Shown here in pieces: positions 44,147-44,456 of a DNA stretch of 44,456 bases. Each line of letters starts with the position of its first letter. Position 1 is the first letter of the stretch. The notes below the pieces were generated by a model, which saw nothing but the letters and a program-made list of their open reading frames with translations, ran no database searches and was not told the origin of the DNA. The DNA is from Aquamicrobium aerolatum DSM 21857 (GTDB lineage Bacteria > Pseudomonadota > Alphaproteobacteria > Rhizobiales > Rhizobiaceae), in assembly GCF_900113935.1 (NCBI RefSeq), contig NZ_FORF01000020.1, forward strand, positions 1 through 44,456. The letters are read 5' to 3'. The position numbers were made by a program, and so were the translations under genes.

Positions 44147-44456
44147 CCGCTCACCAACGACGGCGGCGACGCTGCTGGCGAGCGGGACGGTTTGTCCCTG
44201 ACTTGCTGAGTTGGGCGAGATTTCAGAGTGACGCGCAAGTGAAGCTCGATGGGTTTGAGGCCGGAAGGCTGAGGCTCGTGACACGGTTCAGTGTCTGTTC
44301 TTTGACAATTGCATATAGAAGAAAGAGAAACGTGGGCGGCAGAGGCTCGCGGAACTCGGAAAGCTTTCGGGCTTGAAGGGTTCCTTACAGAGACTTTGGC
44401 GGACACGTTTTCTTGAGAGAATATAGTCTACCAGGGCGTTGATTGTCGCAAGATGA
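44147..44456 (+). ncRNA. 5' leader of a 16S-23S-5S rRNA operon transcript
   Basis: These bases match the form of Hyphomicrobiales rrn leaders: a boxA antitermination element TGTTCTTTGACA at 44296-44307, then the segment AAGAAAGAGAAACGTGGGCG, and GACTTTGGCGGACACGTTTT further on, which would pair with sequence after 16S for RNase III processing. The mature 16S start (AGAGTTTGATC) is not reached, so it should lie within roughly a hundred bases of the right edge. Confidence 0.8.
44296..44307 (+). promoter_or_regulatory. boxA antitermination site of the rRNA leader
   Basis: TGTTCTTTGACA is one or two bases from the general boxA consensus TGCTCTTTAACA and lies about 150 bases after the promoter. 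It would recruit NusB/NusE for antitermination. Confidence 0.75.

Noticed and set aside
1-44456. CRISPR arrays, tRNA genes and prophage genes
   Set aside because: No regularly spaced repeats, no cloverleaf sequence with a TTC-arm signature and no phage structural genes were noticed on reading; a tRNAscan or CRISPR search was not possible here.

Overview
The window looks like chromosomal DNA from an alphaproteobacterium of the order Hyphomicrobiales, probably Phyllobacteriaceae (Mesorhizobium/Aminobacter-like). The evidence is the high GC content, DUF4167 and DUF1178 genes, the lysC-ptsP-prfA-prmC-DUF4167-clpB gene order, a GAF-containing PtsP, palindromic repeats of rhizobial type, and a typical rRNA leader at the right end. 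The genus is an inference.

Region 1 (1-8.3 kb) is an accessory secretion region. The end of an IS3-family element (1-300) has cut off the 5' part of a type I secretion ABC transporter, leaving only its ATPase domain. The HlyD-type adaptor behind it is intact. A six-helix membrane protein and a subtilisin-type autotransporter follow on the minus strand. Divergent from the autotransporter is a two-gene unit: a secreted protein with a coiled coil and a C-terminal TbpB-like beta-barrel, then a TPR plus 14-strand-type outer-membrane protein of the Slam family. This reads as a type XI secretion pair whose cargo has no lipobox, and it is the most interesting item here.

Region 2 (8.3-17.7 kb) is an envelope polysaccharide region: a GT25 glycosyltransferase, an O-antigen ligase/polymerase-like protein, a CPBP protease, an acyl-CoA ligase, a GNAT/BioF2-type acyltransferase coupled to a polysaccharide flippase, and a LuxR-type regulator divergent from the flippase.

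Region 3 (17.7-44.1 kb) is conserved housekeeping: secA; parvulin, argJ, GNAT and mutT; an orphan Flp pilin; a methyltransferase divergent from comF, grxC, nitrilase, DUF1178 and a DMT transporter; ubiG; lysC, ptsP, prfA, prmC; DUF4167; clpB behind a good RpoH-type promoter; a MmcQ/YjbR protein; an L,D-transpeptidase; and an M23 endopeptidase. The glutaredoxin has an unusual CSYS active site with a single cysteine.

Region 4 (44.1-44.456 kb) is the promoter and leader of an rRNA operon (UP element, -35/-10, boxA). The 16S gene should begin just beyond the window. No tRNA, CRISPR array or prophage was seen.
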